This document shows, piece by piece, positions 10,831 to 20,805 of a DNA stretch of 64,000 nt. The stretch is from Neoceratodus forsteri (Eukaryota > Chordata > Ceratodontiformes > Ceratodontidae). The translations under genes and the position numbers were made by a program. Numbering within the stretch: position 1 is the stretch's first letter; each line of letters begins with the position of its first letter. The notes beneath the pieces were generated by a model. The model saw only the letters and a program-made list of their open reading frames with translations, made no database searches and was not told the origin of the DNA. The stretch is from assembly GCA_016271365.2 (NCBI GenBank), contig CM057456.1:610333501-610397500 (forward strand). Reading direction: 5' to 3'.

Positions 10831-11990
10831 CAGGCTTGACATGAGGCATCCTCATGAAGGGACCTGGGGTTGCAGACTACAGTATCATCACTGTAGGATG
10901 AAACAGTGGATGAGGACCCTATGCCTTCCTGGTAGATGAAATCTTCCTCTTTACCCCAAAAAATCTTCCTCAGTGTCTAAGAGGTCAGAATTATATTCCC
11001 CAGGGCTGGATGGATGGCCCAGTGGCAGTGCATTGTGCTCCCATGCAGGCAAACCAGATTTGGAGGAAGACTCAGTTCACTACATCAGGAGGCAGACCAA
11101 ATGGTAGGCAGTTGCCAGAGGGCAGCACACCTCAACTGTGGAGGGCTGATGCTGGTTGCCAGCACACAGTGACCCCTGCAGGTGACCTAGGGATTTTGCT
11201 CCCACTGCAGAGGACACGATATGTCACTGAGGTTGATCAGGCATGGCTGACATCAAAGGGGAGGAGGGTGGCTTGAGGGAGAATAACATAGATGTAAATC
11301 CCCCTGCCATCACAAGGAAGGCATAAATCACCTGAACAGGGTATATCCCTGGTAACGGTATATCCCTGAAGATGATGGCAGGGAAAAGGCAATAAAAAAA
11401 TATATGAAAAGTATTATAATTCTTCTCATCCATAGAGTTACGTGCAGAAGGCTCAGGAGGCAACACAGACATCAGCAACTGATAGGGGATAGTTCAGCAC
11501 TGATATACATCAACGTAGGCAGCCCCAGGTAGGCAAACCTTTCTGAATGGTCCTGACACTGACAAGTTACAGTTCCATTGGTGTGGTTCATTTGGAGAAG
11601 ATACTGTCTTTACCCATTGTCCAGCATGGGCACCTGTGGCACTGCTTCTTCCCGAGATAAAAATACTGACCTCCCCAAAAAATAATAACAAAACAACCCA
11701 CTGTCCTACACTGTAGGGACTATTCCCCACAAGTTGCCTACTCCACTGGCCATGGTGCCACAGCACGACTCCCCATTAACACAGAGGCTGCCGCTCTCTC
11801 TTGTGGCATCTCACTGCCAGGCGAACTGGAGGCCTAAACACTCCTTCCAGCCAATCAGAGCCAATGTGATGGACCACCCTGAGTACCACCAGTCTTCAAC
11901 TGATCTAGGCCGCCCTTACCTTTTTGCGGTAGGTAGGCACAGTCAAGCTTCCCCACAGGGTTGTACCCTCCCAGCCAATATACATATATA
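10831..11990. other. Unassigned; possible tRNA-SINE head near 11007
   Basis: No coding remnant is identified. At 11007-11050 a GGATGGCCCAGTGGCAGTGC stretch followed by CTCCCATGCAGG resembles a tRNA-type A-box region. A comparable GGCCCAGTGCAG block occurs in the opposite orientation near 21225-21240. No clear B box or tail was found here, so this is only a hint. Confidence 0.25.
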
Positions 11991-12371
11991 TTCATTGCAA
12001 AAACTATGTTAACACATCAGTTAGGGTTTATTAAAGCATCAAAAGCTGGGAAATTCAACATTAGGGTTACCAATCCTACCACCTCACCCACCCACCCCCA
12101 CCCTCCACACACCAGCAGGTGTCAGAGTGTGCCTTGGGGTCATCGGCTACTCCCACCCCATTCCATGTGTTAACAAGATGAGATGGTACAGTATAGTAGA
12201 AAGTGTGAGAGTTAGGCCCAGTGACCCCAAGGCACACCCTGATGCCTGTTGGTGTGTGGAGGGGAATGGGGGTGGGGTGGTAAGGTTGGTAATCCTAACG
12301 TCAAATTTCCCAGATTTTGATGCTTTAATAAAAACCTTAACTGATGCATAAACATAGTTTTTTGCAATGAA
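11991..12371. repeat. 381-bp foldback MITE (repeat family F1)
   Basis: Two ~185-bp arms form an imperfect palindrome. The left begins TTCATTGCAAAAACTATG at 11991. The right ends in the complementary CATAGTTTTTTGCAATGAA at 12371. The turn lies near 12175-12185. Matching internal blocks include the TAGGGTTACCAA / TTGGTAATCCTAA pair and the GTGTGCCTTGGGGTCA / TGACCCCAAGGCACAC pair. Related sequence occurs at 16885-17000, 17524-17706 and 61655-61893. There is no coding capacity. A flanking target duplication could not be fixed with confidence. Confidence 0.75.
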
Positions 12372-12402
12372 TTTCCCTTCTTTCTGAGATAGTATAATAA
12401 TA
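12330..12402 (-). repeat. Left inverted copy of the F1 end (pairs with 16878-16995)
   Basis: Read on the minus strand, CTCAGAAAGAAGGGAAATTC continues into ATTGCAAAAAACTATG. The plus strand at 16893-16930 has the nearly identical CTCAAAAAGAAGGGAAATTC then ATTGCAAAAAACTTC. The match runs past the foldback boundary by about 30 bp, to around 12402 and 16878. The two copies are inverted and enclose about 4.5 kb. Confidence 0.65.
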
Positions 12403-12418
12403 TTCCTATTTTACTGTT

Positions 12419-12448
12419 GGAGCACGGGGTCCTTCGGACCCTCGCTCC
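12419..12448. repeat. Short GC-rich hairpin
   Basis: GGAGC and GGGTCC are followed by a TTC loop, then GGACCC and GCTCC. This makes a two-part stem of 6 and 5 bp separated by a small internal loop. It sits at the left edge of the tandem palindrome array. Confidence 0.6.
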
Positions 12449-12504
12449 ATTCCCACAAAGTTATGCCGTGCGAAGAATAAATTCAATGAACACACATAAC
12501 TTGG

Positions 12505-13380
12505 GCATTTTCAGGATATTTTGCACTAAATTTTCAACGTGGCCTTTTGGGGACCCCACATCATGAACAGTGGCACTGTCATATCGTTAATCTGTCCTGA
12601 AAGTGCAACCGTGCCATTCTGCGTCACAGGTGCGAAAACATGTTTAAGGCAAGATGTGAGAAATGACAGCTGTATACGGTTTATGAGGAGGTGTGAAAAA
12701 TTGCAATGTTGAAAATCTGGAGTGAAAATATGCAAAATTGTCAAAGTTACGAGCATGTGTAGAACCTGTTCAATGCACAGTTGTAACACAGTCATTTTTT
12801 AAATTGTTTCACCAAATTTTCAACATGGGCTTTTGGACCTCCACTCATGAACACTGGCACTGTGATTTCGTTAATCTATCCTGAAAGTTGATTTTGCACA
12901 GTGACCGTGATATTCTGCCTGGAGGCGAAAACACATTTTGGGCAGGATGTGAATAATGACAGCTGTACTGTTCATGAGGTAGAGTGAAAAATCTCAATGT
13001 TGAAAATCTGGATTGAAAATATAAAAATGGTGCCGATATGAGCGCAAGTAGAACTGTGCAATGCATGCTTGTAACTCAGTCATTTTGGAATTTTTCACTA
13101 GATTTTTAACATGGTTTTTGGATCTTCACTTCATGAACACTGGCACTTTTATTTCATTAATCGGTCCAAAAGGTGATTCCGCACAGCAACCGCAAAATCA
13201 TCTTATGGGTCTGATTAATGTAACGACAGTGACAGTGTTCATGAGGTGGGGCCCCAAGAACTCCATGTTGAAAATTTGGTGCAAAAATCTTACAAACTGG
13301 CTGAGATATCAACATAAGTTGAAAACCCCTTTGACAGTTATTATACATGCTTACCCTCGATTCTTCAGTTTGTAGTTCAA
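12505..13380. repeat. Three tandem ~285-bp palindromic units
   Basis: Three diverged head-to-tail units begin near 12524, 12805 and 13093, each with an AAATTTTCAAC-type motif. Each has a left half with CATGAACA-TGGCACTGT and a right half with the inverse (ACAGTG, TGTTCATGAGG, then TTGAAAATCTGG), so each unit is itself a loose palindrome. The period is about 280-290 bp. Open frames are accidental. The structure suggests a short satellite array made of foldback units. Confidence 0.7.
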
Positions 13381-13599
13381 CTTTGAAGAGTGCAGACATG
13401 TCCCAGTCCAGAGAAGATCACAATCGCCGACCTCTGGAAGTAAGTATGGGCTAAGGGGAGATGCGGGGAGGTGGGTGCACAGAGGGAGGGTAGGGATGAG
13501 GAGGGGGATAGGGTGAGACAATGAGGAACCATTTCTTTTGTTTCAGGATAAAAAAAGACATTCGGGTTCAGTTTTCTTTTTTTCAGGTACTTTTAATTG

Positions 13600-14290
13600 T
13601 TTATGGACTCTGGGAGTGGACTCCTCAGTGTCCAAAAATACTAGTGGGCTGAAGGACAACTGGGGACACTGGGAGTGGGCTACCCAGTGTCCCACACTTG
13701 TGGGGAGGGTAGGCTACTGCCGACACGGGGATTGGGCACTGCGCTGTCGGCAAAGGTTAAAACAAGAGGGCACACTGCTGGGTGGGGAGGGGGAACCATA
13801 CTGGGATGAAGGACAACTGGGGGCACAGGGAGTGGGCTACCCAGTGCCCCACACTGTCAGGGGGAGGGAGGCTACTGCCGACACAGGGATTGGGCACTGC
13901 GCTGTCGGCAAACTTACAAAGGAGGGGAACACTGCTGGGGGGTAATATACTGGGGACACTTGGAGTGGGCTATCCAGTGTCCCACACTGAGAAGGATGGG
14001 GAGAAGCTACTGCCAACATGGGGAATGGGCACCCCCATGTCGGGGAAATACACCGATGCAGAATCCTGCATCAAACTACCATACAGTTCAGTAAAGAGTG
14101 GTAGTTCGATGCAGGATGGTGCATCACACCTGTGCCACATCGGGGGACTGTTTTCTTTTTTTAAAGGTTAAGTGGGGTACCACTGGCATTGGGACTCTGG
14201 GAGTGGGCTACCCAGTGTCCCACACTGTTGAGGTGAGGGGGGGCTTCTGCTAACACGGGGATTGGGCACCCTGCTGTTGGCAGTGATTAA
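13600..14290. repeat. Degenerate double-hairpin repeat array
   Basis: A block starting ACACTGGGAGTGGGCTACCC recurs near 13600, 13663, 13819, 13953 and 14193 with variable spacing (130-240 bp). Each block contains hairpin 1 (GGGACACTGGG...CCCAGTGTCCC in the unit at 13663). From the second block on, hairpin 2 lies about 40 bp later (TGCCGACA...TGTCGGCA at about 13710-13752). Unit 13819 has G-C where unit 13663 has A-T at one stem 1 position, changed on both sides. The unit at 14193 has paired changes in stem 2. There is no coding function; the frames through it are repeat artefacts. Confidence 0.75.
14054..14127. repeat. Compound hairpin inside the array
   Basis: GATGCAG/CTGCATC forms a small inner palindrome. 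The following AACTACCA pairs with TGGTAGTT about 20 bases later, and the stem continues with the matching CCTGCATC / GATGCAGG segments. It separates the third and last units of the double-hairpin array. Confidence 0.6.
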
Positions 14291-14349
14291 AATAAGCAGT
14301 CTTATTCCTCAGCCCCCTTCCCCTTAGGAGAGGTAAAAGAGGGGAAATT

Positions 14350-14378
14350 ATTAGGTAAACACTTTGTGTTTACCTAAT
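14350..14378. repeat. Perfect 13-bp hairpin
   Basis: ATTAGGTAAACAC and GTGTTTACCTAAT are perfect reverse complements separated by TTT. It lies just after the double-hairpin array and has no coding context. Confidence 0.85.
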
Positions 14379-15049
14379 CTGGGTGCCGAGGTATCCGATT
14401 CTGCGGTCTGTTTGTCCCTAAAGTAAGCAGGGGCTATTCAAGCCAAATCCCCCCCTTCCCCCACCCCAATACTGTTACGTGCAAGGCATTGTCAGGATTC
14501 TGCCACAATTTGTGGCAGACACTACTACCCGAAAACATATTTGGGACCACACAAAACAAAACAAACAAAACAAAACAATGCCAGGAGCGTGTTCCTCAAG
14601 CCCTCATAAGGTAAACACAACTGTTAGAAAATGTCATTTACCATTCAAACAACCTGTCCTGCATCTATCACAAAAATCTTTATAATTCAAAACTGACAAT
14701 ATATTTTTACACCAAACTATCTAAAGGCACACCCTTGGCACACACTCCATCATCCCTGTAAATATCACAGGCAACCTTAATTCTGTGTGTGCTGTACAAG
14801 AGAGAAAAAAATTCCATGTTATCCTATGGGGGGGGGAATGTTCTTTTTTGCATTTATGACCATTTTATATCTCAAAAGCCATAAAAGCTGCCATCATGAG
14901 GCTGTCCACGTCTTGTGATACTGGCAACATGGCAGCACATACCAATTTTTGGGTTATCTGGTTGTAAAATGACAAAGTTATTAAGGTGCAAACATTGTGA
15001 TTTAACATTGAAAGGCTGTACCAACCCAATTATAAGGGCAATTGCTTCC

Positions 15050-15050
<1 letters not shown>

Positions 15051-15119
<69 letters not shown>
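15051..15119. repeat. (TA)n(CA)n compound microsatellite
   Basis: An alternating TA run (about 15051-15086) passes through ACATAC into an uninterrupted CA run to about 15119. The purine-pyrimidine alternation produces meaningless IYIY/HTHT and CVCV frames on the two strands. Confidence 0.95.
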
Positions 15120-15123
<4 letters not shown>

Positions 15124-15860
15124 CAGGGTGTAGCCACGCATTTCAGATTTATACACCAATCTGCCACACTGCTACCCCCGTCCCCACTGCTTTCCATGCC
15201 TCCCCCCTCCCAATGACTGGAGTCCAAGGTTCCTGGCTCCAATCAGATGATTCCCACACTAGACTTGCTGTCTGTCTGCACTGCTAGTGTGATGTTCGGT
15301 GCCCGCTGCCCACTGGTAAATGTCACTGACTGCACCACAAGTTCACAACTATGGTAGAAATTTCTTCTCTCTCTCCCCCTCCCCCCACAGGTAGGCAGAC
15401 TCGCTCCACTGGCAACTTCAGCATGAATTCTTCTTTCTTTTAGCTGGCTCTCAGTCTGTTCTTCCGTCTGCTGCTCCTCAGTTCTTCTACTGCTTCTTTT
15501 ACTCCCAGTCCAACTGAACTAATAGTATGGCTTCTAACTTTGCTGGCTCGTTTAAACTCACTGCCCCAGACTTGCCACACCTCCCTACCAGATGTCGCAG
15601 CCAATCACTACGCAGGTGGACCATGCAGACCTAATTGAGACCTTCAACTTTAACGTCTGTGGTCCACTCAGCTAGCCCCCCCCCCACCAAAACAAAGCTG
15701 AAAGAGAAAAGAAAAAGGCTGCGAAGCCAAATAAAGGAATTTAAAAGCAATGGACTAGAGAGGGCAGAGCAATGCTGGCCAGTTGTTTGCTACCCCGCTT
15801 ACTAAACTTAGTATCACTGTGGCTACTTGGTGACTCAGTAGCTACACCTTGCACACAGTA
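15120..15860. other. No recognisable feature
   Basis: Pyrimidine-rich unique-looking sequence with a short C run at about 15677-15687. No family, RNA gene or convincing frame is seen. Confidence 0.35.
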
Positions 15861-16660
15861 TATATTATACTGGCAACGGGAAGTGCCAGTATCTTTAGGG
15901 TGAAAGGTAACTTCTATGTTAAACCCAAATGTTTGAATGTTAATAACTTTGGAACCGTTCAACGGATTTGCATGAAATGTGGCATGCATAATGTCAAGGG
16001 GTAGGTCTCTTGATCTACCAACCTTTGTCGGAATCCGTTGTGTGGTTTCTGAAATATAGAGTGTTGAAAAAACAGTGTTTTTTGACATTTCTTTGTCCAC
16101 CTGGATCTCAGAAACAGCTTTGGGTTGTGGTCTGAACTTTTCAGGGCAGAAAGCCTTTGCCTCACAGATGTGCCTTTTGAAGGTTTGGTGAAAAAATATT
16201 AATCCACTCAAAATTTATTAAACTGTAAAGTTTTCCATTATAGCCTATGGGGGAAAAATATATGGTCTGGAAGTGAAAGCAGGTAAACAGCCCCAAAACC
16301 CACTGTCTTTGTCAATTCATAGCAAGAAAACGGTTAGGATTTTTGGGCTGTGATTAGCAGAGTGGCAAGCCCTTACCCCACAGATGTGCCCTTTACTGGT
16401 CTGATGAAGAAATGGACACTAGTTCCATAGTTACAGCACTCTGAAGTTGCAAATTTTCCCATGGGATAACATTGTGGCAGTCGTGGCGCCTTTCAGCAGC
16501 TATATCTCGAAAACAGTTCAAGATACAGATTTTTTGCTAAGGGCAGCTTAGTACACCTTAAGCATGCATGGAGGTGGCCAGGCCATGAATACAACTGTGA
16601 AGGAATTTTTTCCAGAGATCCTACGGTTCCTGAGATATTGCAACTATTGCAGCACAAGGG
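15861..16660. repeat. Degenerate satellite-like repeats
   Basis: Phrases recur at roughly 200-300 bp spacing: CACAGATGTGCC at about 16166 and 16380, and the loosely similar TTTGGAACCGTTCAACGG, GAAAACGGTTAGGAT and CGAAAACAGTTCAAGATA at about 15950, 16328 and 16508. This looks like an old, heavily diverged tandem array. Similar wording (TATATCTCAAAAGCC) appears at about 14868. Low-to-moderate certainty. Confidence 0.4.
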
Positions 16661-16714
16661 TTACCTGGAATGGCTTTAGGCGTGCTCTATGTCTGTATAC
16701 TTATGGGTACATAT

Positions 16715-16800
16715 GGGCCCTGCGCTCCCACATTTGGATCCCATTAAGCAGTAATGGGAGCACAGGGCCCTATTTTATGCAGTAGTGGGAGCGCAGGGTC
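16715..16800. repeat. Long hairpin with a third arm copy
   Basis: GGGCCCTGCGCTCCCA (16715-16730) pairs with TGGGAGCACAGGGCCC (16755-16770), 15 of 16 positions. A third copy in the second orientation, TGGGAGCGCAGGGTC, follows at 16786-16800, so the first arm could pair with either. Confidence 0.8.
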
Positions 16801-16877
16801 ATTAAAATATCAGTACACTTGTATATAGATGGGAGCATGAACATCAAAGACAATTACAAAATGTATGCATGATTGCT

Positions 16878-17000
16878 GCCACAACCACATTACACTTTCT
16901 CAAAAAGAAGGGAAATTCATTGCAAAAAACTTCATTAATGTCTCAGTTAGGGTTGTCATTACAGTGACAAAAGTTGGAAATTCAATATAATTAATGGTCT
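16878..17000 (+). repeat. F1 repeat end, inverted to 12330-12402
   Basis: GGGAAATTCATTGCAAAAAA (16911-16930) is followed by CATTAATG-CTCAGTTAGGG and AAAGTTGGAAATTCAA. These are the same ordered blocks as in the right arm of the foldback at 11991-12371, read in the opposite direction. Beyond about 17000 the similarity stops and unrelated sequence follows. Confidence 0.65.
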
Positions 17001-17364
17001 TCTCTTTTTCCCATAGGGAAACCGTGGCATAATTTGCCATTATAAAGGAGCGTTTATAACAGCAAACACACGCACGGTTTTCCCCACATTGCGCATGCTC
17101 GAACTCCTCGCTTGCTGTATCCTTCCTGAACAGGAAACTGCAAACCCACGGTAGAGAGAAACTGCCACTGTCACTCAGCAGTAAGTAATTTTTACAATTA
17201 GTTGAAATGTTCCACACAGCTACGGATTGACCACCTTAAAAATATTTTAAATAAAGTTAAAGCGGACCTCATGCTGAGGTAATCTGACTGCACTGGCACA
17301 GCAGTCTTTTTATTTTACATAATTGCTGAGGTGAAAAGAAGCAACAATTATATAAAACTAAAAT

Positions 17365-17511
17365 ATGGGTCTCTCAATGTGTAAACTCGAGATTTACACA
17401 CACCCTCGGGGTTTGATGCTATGCATAAACCCCTTGAGCGTCGCTCTTAGGGTTTATGTAGCATCAAACCCCTCAGGTGTGTGTAAATTCTCGTTACACA
17501 CCAAGACCCAT
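17365..17511. repeat. 147-bp foldback element
   Basis: An almost full-length palindrome. The outer ATGGGTCT pairs with AGACCCAT, then TTTACACACACC with GGTGTGTGTAAA, and GGGGTTTGATGCTA with TAGCATCAAACCCC. The turn is near 17435. It is non-coding, and no clear target duplication was seen. Confidence 0.8.
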
Positions 17512-17523
17512 TCTTTATACTAT

Positions 17524-17706
17524 ATGTTAGGGTTACCAACCCTACCTTCAACACCCCCACTCTTCTCACACCAACAGGTGTCGGGGTGTGCCTTGGGGTC
17601 ATCAGGCCTAACTCTCACCCCATTATCCTATACTGTACCACTCAGCTTCCTTACAAATGGAATGGGGTGAGAGTTAGGGCCAACAACCCCAAGGCACACT
17701 AGGCAA
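17524..17706. repeat. F1 repeat, partial copy
   Basis: Contains TTAGGGTTACCAACCCTACC, CACCAACAGGTGTCGGGGTG and GTGCCTTGGGGTCATC, then the inverse GAGAGTTAGGGC and ACCCCAAGGCACAC. These are the central blocks of the foldback at 11991-12371. The outer ends are missing. Confidence 0.65.
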
Positions 17707-17913
17707 GTGTGATGTCATTCCATTATGAAAGCTGCACTCTGATCGGTTCACTATTTAATCGTGTTGATACTAATCTTCAAGATATCCATTGTAATAACAG
17801 TAACAGTAACACACTTTTGATAGTTTGCTGTTACTGTGGTCATCAACCAAGATATCACTTTTATCTTGTTATTTTTAACCCCACTCCTGTTGTGTAAATA
17901 AGGGATAATGTAT

Positions 17914-18057
17914 GCTATGGCCCTAATGGGAATATCGCTGCCAGTTTTCCTGCGTGCAGTTTGGCCTTATAGCTTCATTAGTGGCAAAGTCACGAGTGAT
18001 GTCAAAAGGTCAAACTGCATGAGGGAAAATATCTGTGATATTTTCATTAGGGCCATG
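17914..18057. repeat. 144-bp foldback element
   Basis: CTATGGCCCTAATG at the left pairs with CATTAGGGCCATGG at the right. Inside, GTTTTCC and TGCAGTTTGGCCTT match the inverse AAGGTCAAACTGCA and GGGAAAA. The loop lies around 17985. It is non-coding. Confidence 0.75.
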
Positions 18058-19671
18058 GTGTGGTTGAGTTAGGCTACACTCTCGGCTGTGAGTGACGGAC
18101 CACTTTCCTATCTCCTTATTTCCTAGCTACCAAAACTTCTGTTGCGCAACAGTTAACGTTTTTCTCTTTGCTTTTCTTCTTTATCCCCCCTACCCTAGGT
18201 TGGCCACCTAGCACAGCTTTTTGCTATCCCTGCTAAACTTCCTACTAGTTCTCTCTTTTCATTCTTTTTCCACTTCCATCCACCCAGTCCCAGGAATGAT
18301 GCCAAACACCCAGAGAGGTCTTGTGTAAAGTGCATAAGTGCATTCTGTGTACAAAAAAAAAACATGAAGGCTATTTTAAATAAGAATACATAAGTTAATA
18401 AAGCCTTTTTTTTAAAAAAAGGATTCAGAAGCCACATAAAACAATAATTTCATGATTAGTACAGTTATACAAAATCCTTAAGGTAGTTTCATAAATTCAC
18501 ATTATAAACCTGTTACTGTATGAAGCTAAACAAAAAAACTGTGGTATGCTCTATAAAAATGCTTAGTCATTATGAATCAGAGATACAGAGTCAATATCTG
18601 TGGAGAGATACATTGTACCTTTAATTGAACCAGGAAGTCCCCTGGAACAAATAAACTCCCTTGATTTTAAAACAGCATGCCCAGACATGTAATAGCATGT
18701 TCAAACATGAAAATAGAAAGGGCTTAGTCAGTTGACCCCACCAAAAAGATGTAAAGCCTCTTCACTGAGTTCACTTTAGTTGAAGCAGTCCAGTCGGGCT
18801 CAGCCCTGAGAGAGGAGTGGAGGTTCTACTGTTTGCGCAGACAAGCTGTTGAATGCAGATGAGAAGGGTCTTATGACCTCGAAGATCCAGGACTGTATTA
18901 TGTGAGAAACTACTGATCTTAAGTAGTGATTTTCTTTGCAAATTTTTTTTTGTTTTCGTTTATTACTTTTCTAACTTTTGAAAAATAAATATCACACCGC
19001 AGTGTGTTTTCAACCTGTAAATTTGCCTCGTCTAAAGTTTATTCCCACATGCTGTGACACATGGCATATGTCATTTATGCCATACCTTTTATTATACAAT
19101 GGCAAGAAAAAATCCTGTACCCTGATTGTTCAGTTGCCACTTTCAGCAGTAATGTTGTCCCCACACAACCTCACTGTATGAAAGTGATCAATGGTAATGG
19201 CTCCTTACTTTCCTCTATTGCCACTATCGACATACCATGTGGAAATCCTCATGGGTATAATATAAATTTCTTTACTGTGCATATTTATCATAGGAATGGG
19301 TTTGCTTACACACAGATTTAGTACAAAAATATATGGCATACATTCCAAGACTGTGCATTACTGAAACTTTGAGTGGGTGGTCCCTGCTTAGTTACTGTAG
19401 GGGTAAACCTCCCCATGAGGGTCTATTATTTCTGCATAGGCCATTTACATTTCTCCAGCAGTTCCTTGCTGGTGGTTCCGAGGGTTGATCTTAGCTGATA
19501 AAACATGGTGGTCATCGAGCCAGTAACTGAGATAACATTTCTTACCCACAGAGAATTATGGCGGTCTGCTGGGAAATGGTGTGTTTTTTTTGTTGTTGTT
19601 TGTTTTATTCTTTTCCATAGTGATTTTTCTGCCCCAGTCATATCCATCATCAAGGGATATACCCTGGTCCC
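18058..19671. other. No recognisable feature
   Basis: AT-rich sequence without a family match. A CCTTTTTTTTAAAAAAAGG palindrome is at about 18404-18422. Short open frames (for example 18195-18437, 19061-19321) have no recognisable motif. Confidence 0.35.
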
Positions 19672-20441
19672 GAATGGTGGCAGGAAAACAGGCTGGTCTT
19701 AAACAGTAAGAAGACCAAAGCCATGCTCTTTGGTCCAAAAAAACTTGGCCCAAAGAGATCAAACCTTCTATCTCTCTCCACCTTAAATGGTACAAGGATA
19801 GAAGTAGTGGGCAGTATTAAGTACCTAGGAATGTACCTGGACCAGGAGATCTCCTTCAGGACACTCATAGACCACCTTACAAAAGTGGTTAACCAAAAAC
19901 TGGACCTCCTTTATAGGCTGAATCCCTACCTGACCAAAGAAACCAGAAAAGCAGTCGGCAACGGGACAGTCCTACCCATTCTGTTTTATGGAGCGACTAT
20001 ACTCCAGACACTGAGGTCAACGGAAAGGCTGCATCTGTGCACTCTGAACCATAGGGTCAGCCGGTATACCATCAGGGTGCAATGGATGGAGCACCACTGC
20101 AATGTGCTACATGCCCTAAACTGGCCTTCACTCAAAGCCAAACTAGCATATCCCTCCCTGTGCCTGGCATATAAGCTACAACAACCTGATGCCCCCCCAG
20201 GTCTTAGGGAACTGCTTCCCTCCAAAATTAATAGAAGAGAGCTCAGGTCTGCTGATCGGAAACTACTTGAAATCCCAAGAGCCAAATCATCCCTAGGTCA
20301 GTGGTCAGCCAGGGTAGCTGTACCCAAACCCTGGAACAATCTCCCAAGAGAGTTACAGGATAGCACCTCTCTTGCGGGTTTCAAGAAAGGGCTAAAGTTA
20401 TACCTAAGCCCTGGGTCTCAGTGCCGCTGCCCTGACTAAGG
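19672..20441 (+). pseudogene. L2-clade LINE ORF2, C-terminal RT part
   Basis: An open frame of about 255 codons covers the end of an L2-type RT and its C-terminal domain. It starts in the WWQENRLVLNSKKTKAMLFG block that follows the RT palm. It continues with KYLGMYLD, the PILFYGA block (LPLFDY-like in other L2s) and ends with PKPWNNLPRELQDSTSLAGF, the hallmark L2 C-terminus. The endonuclease and catalytic palm are absent, so the copy is 5'-truncated, the usual product of incomplete target-primed reverse transcription. The frame is intact over this length, suggesting a younger insertion than the CR1 copies. Confidence 0.82.
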
Positions 20442-20805
20442 CCTACCAAAGGGATTCTGCTAAGGGTGTCATTATTTAGAGAACAGAGTCAAAAGAGATG
20501 TAGGGACTACAAGATTAAAAATTAAGTACCGGTTCTTGCACTTATCTATGTGGTTTGATTAATGTGAATGTCCGTTCCTAACAAAAAAAGTGTACACTTT
20601 GTTGTAAATGTTATAATATACTCTATACTGTTGTTGTATATACCTATACACTATGTACTATTTGCTGTATTGTATATGTCAAAGCATTGGTTTTCTTTTT
20701 CCCTAGGTACATGTAACTAACCCCAGGTCACCCCCGAAAAGGACCATCAGGTCTCCAGGCCCACCCGGTTAGCAAAATTTAAATAAACAAAATAAATAAA
20801 TGTAC
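20442..20805 (+). mobile_element. L2 LINE 3' UTR and A-rich tail
   Basis: The untranslated region following the L2 frame ends in CACCCGGTTAGCAAAATT then AAATAAACAAAATAAATAAA. The same end (ACCCGGTCAACAAAA plus TAAA repeats) closes the SINE at 27951-28253, so this is the recognition end shared between a LINE and a SINE. Confidence 0.75.

Noticed and set aside
12505..14290. CRISPR-like array
   Set aside because: Repeat units are 130-290 bp, diverged and palindromic throughout; there are no short exact repeats with unique spacers and no cas genes, and the genome is vertebrate.
15042..15287. Reading frames rich in IYIY/HTHT and CVCV
   Set aside because: They translate the TA/CA microsatellite and are not proteins.
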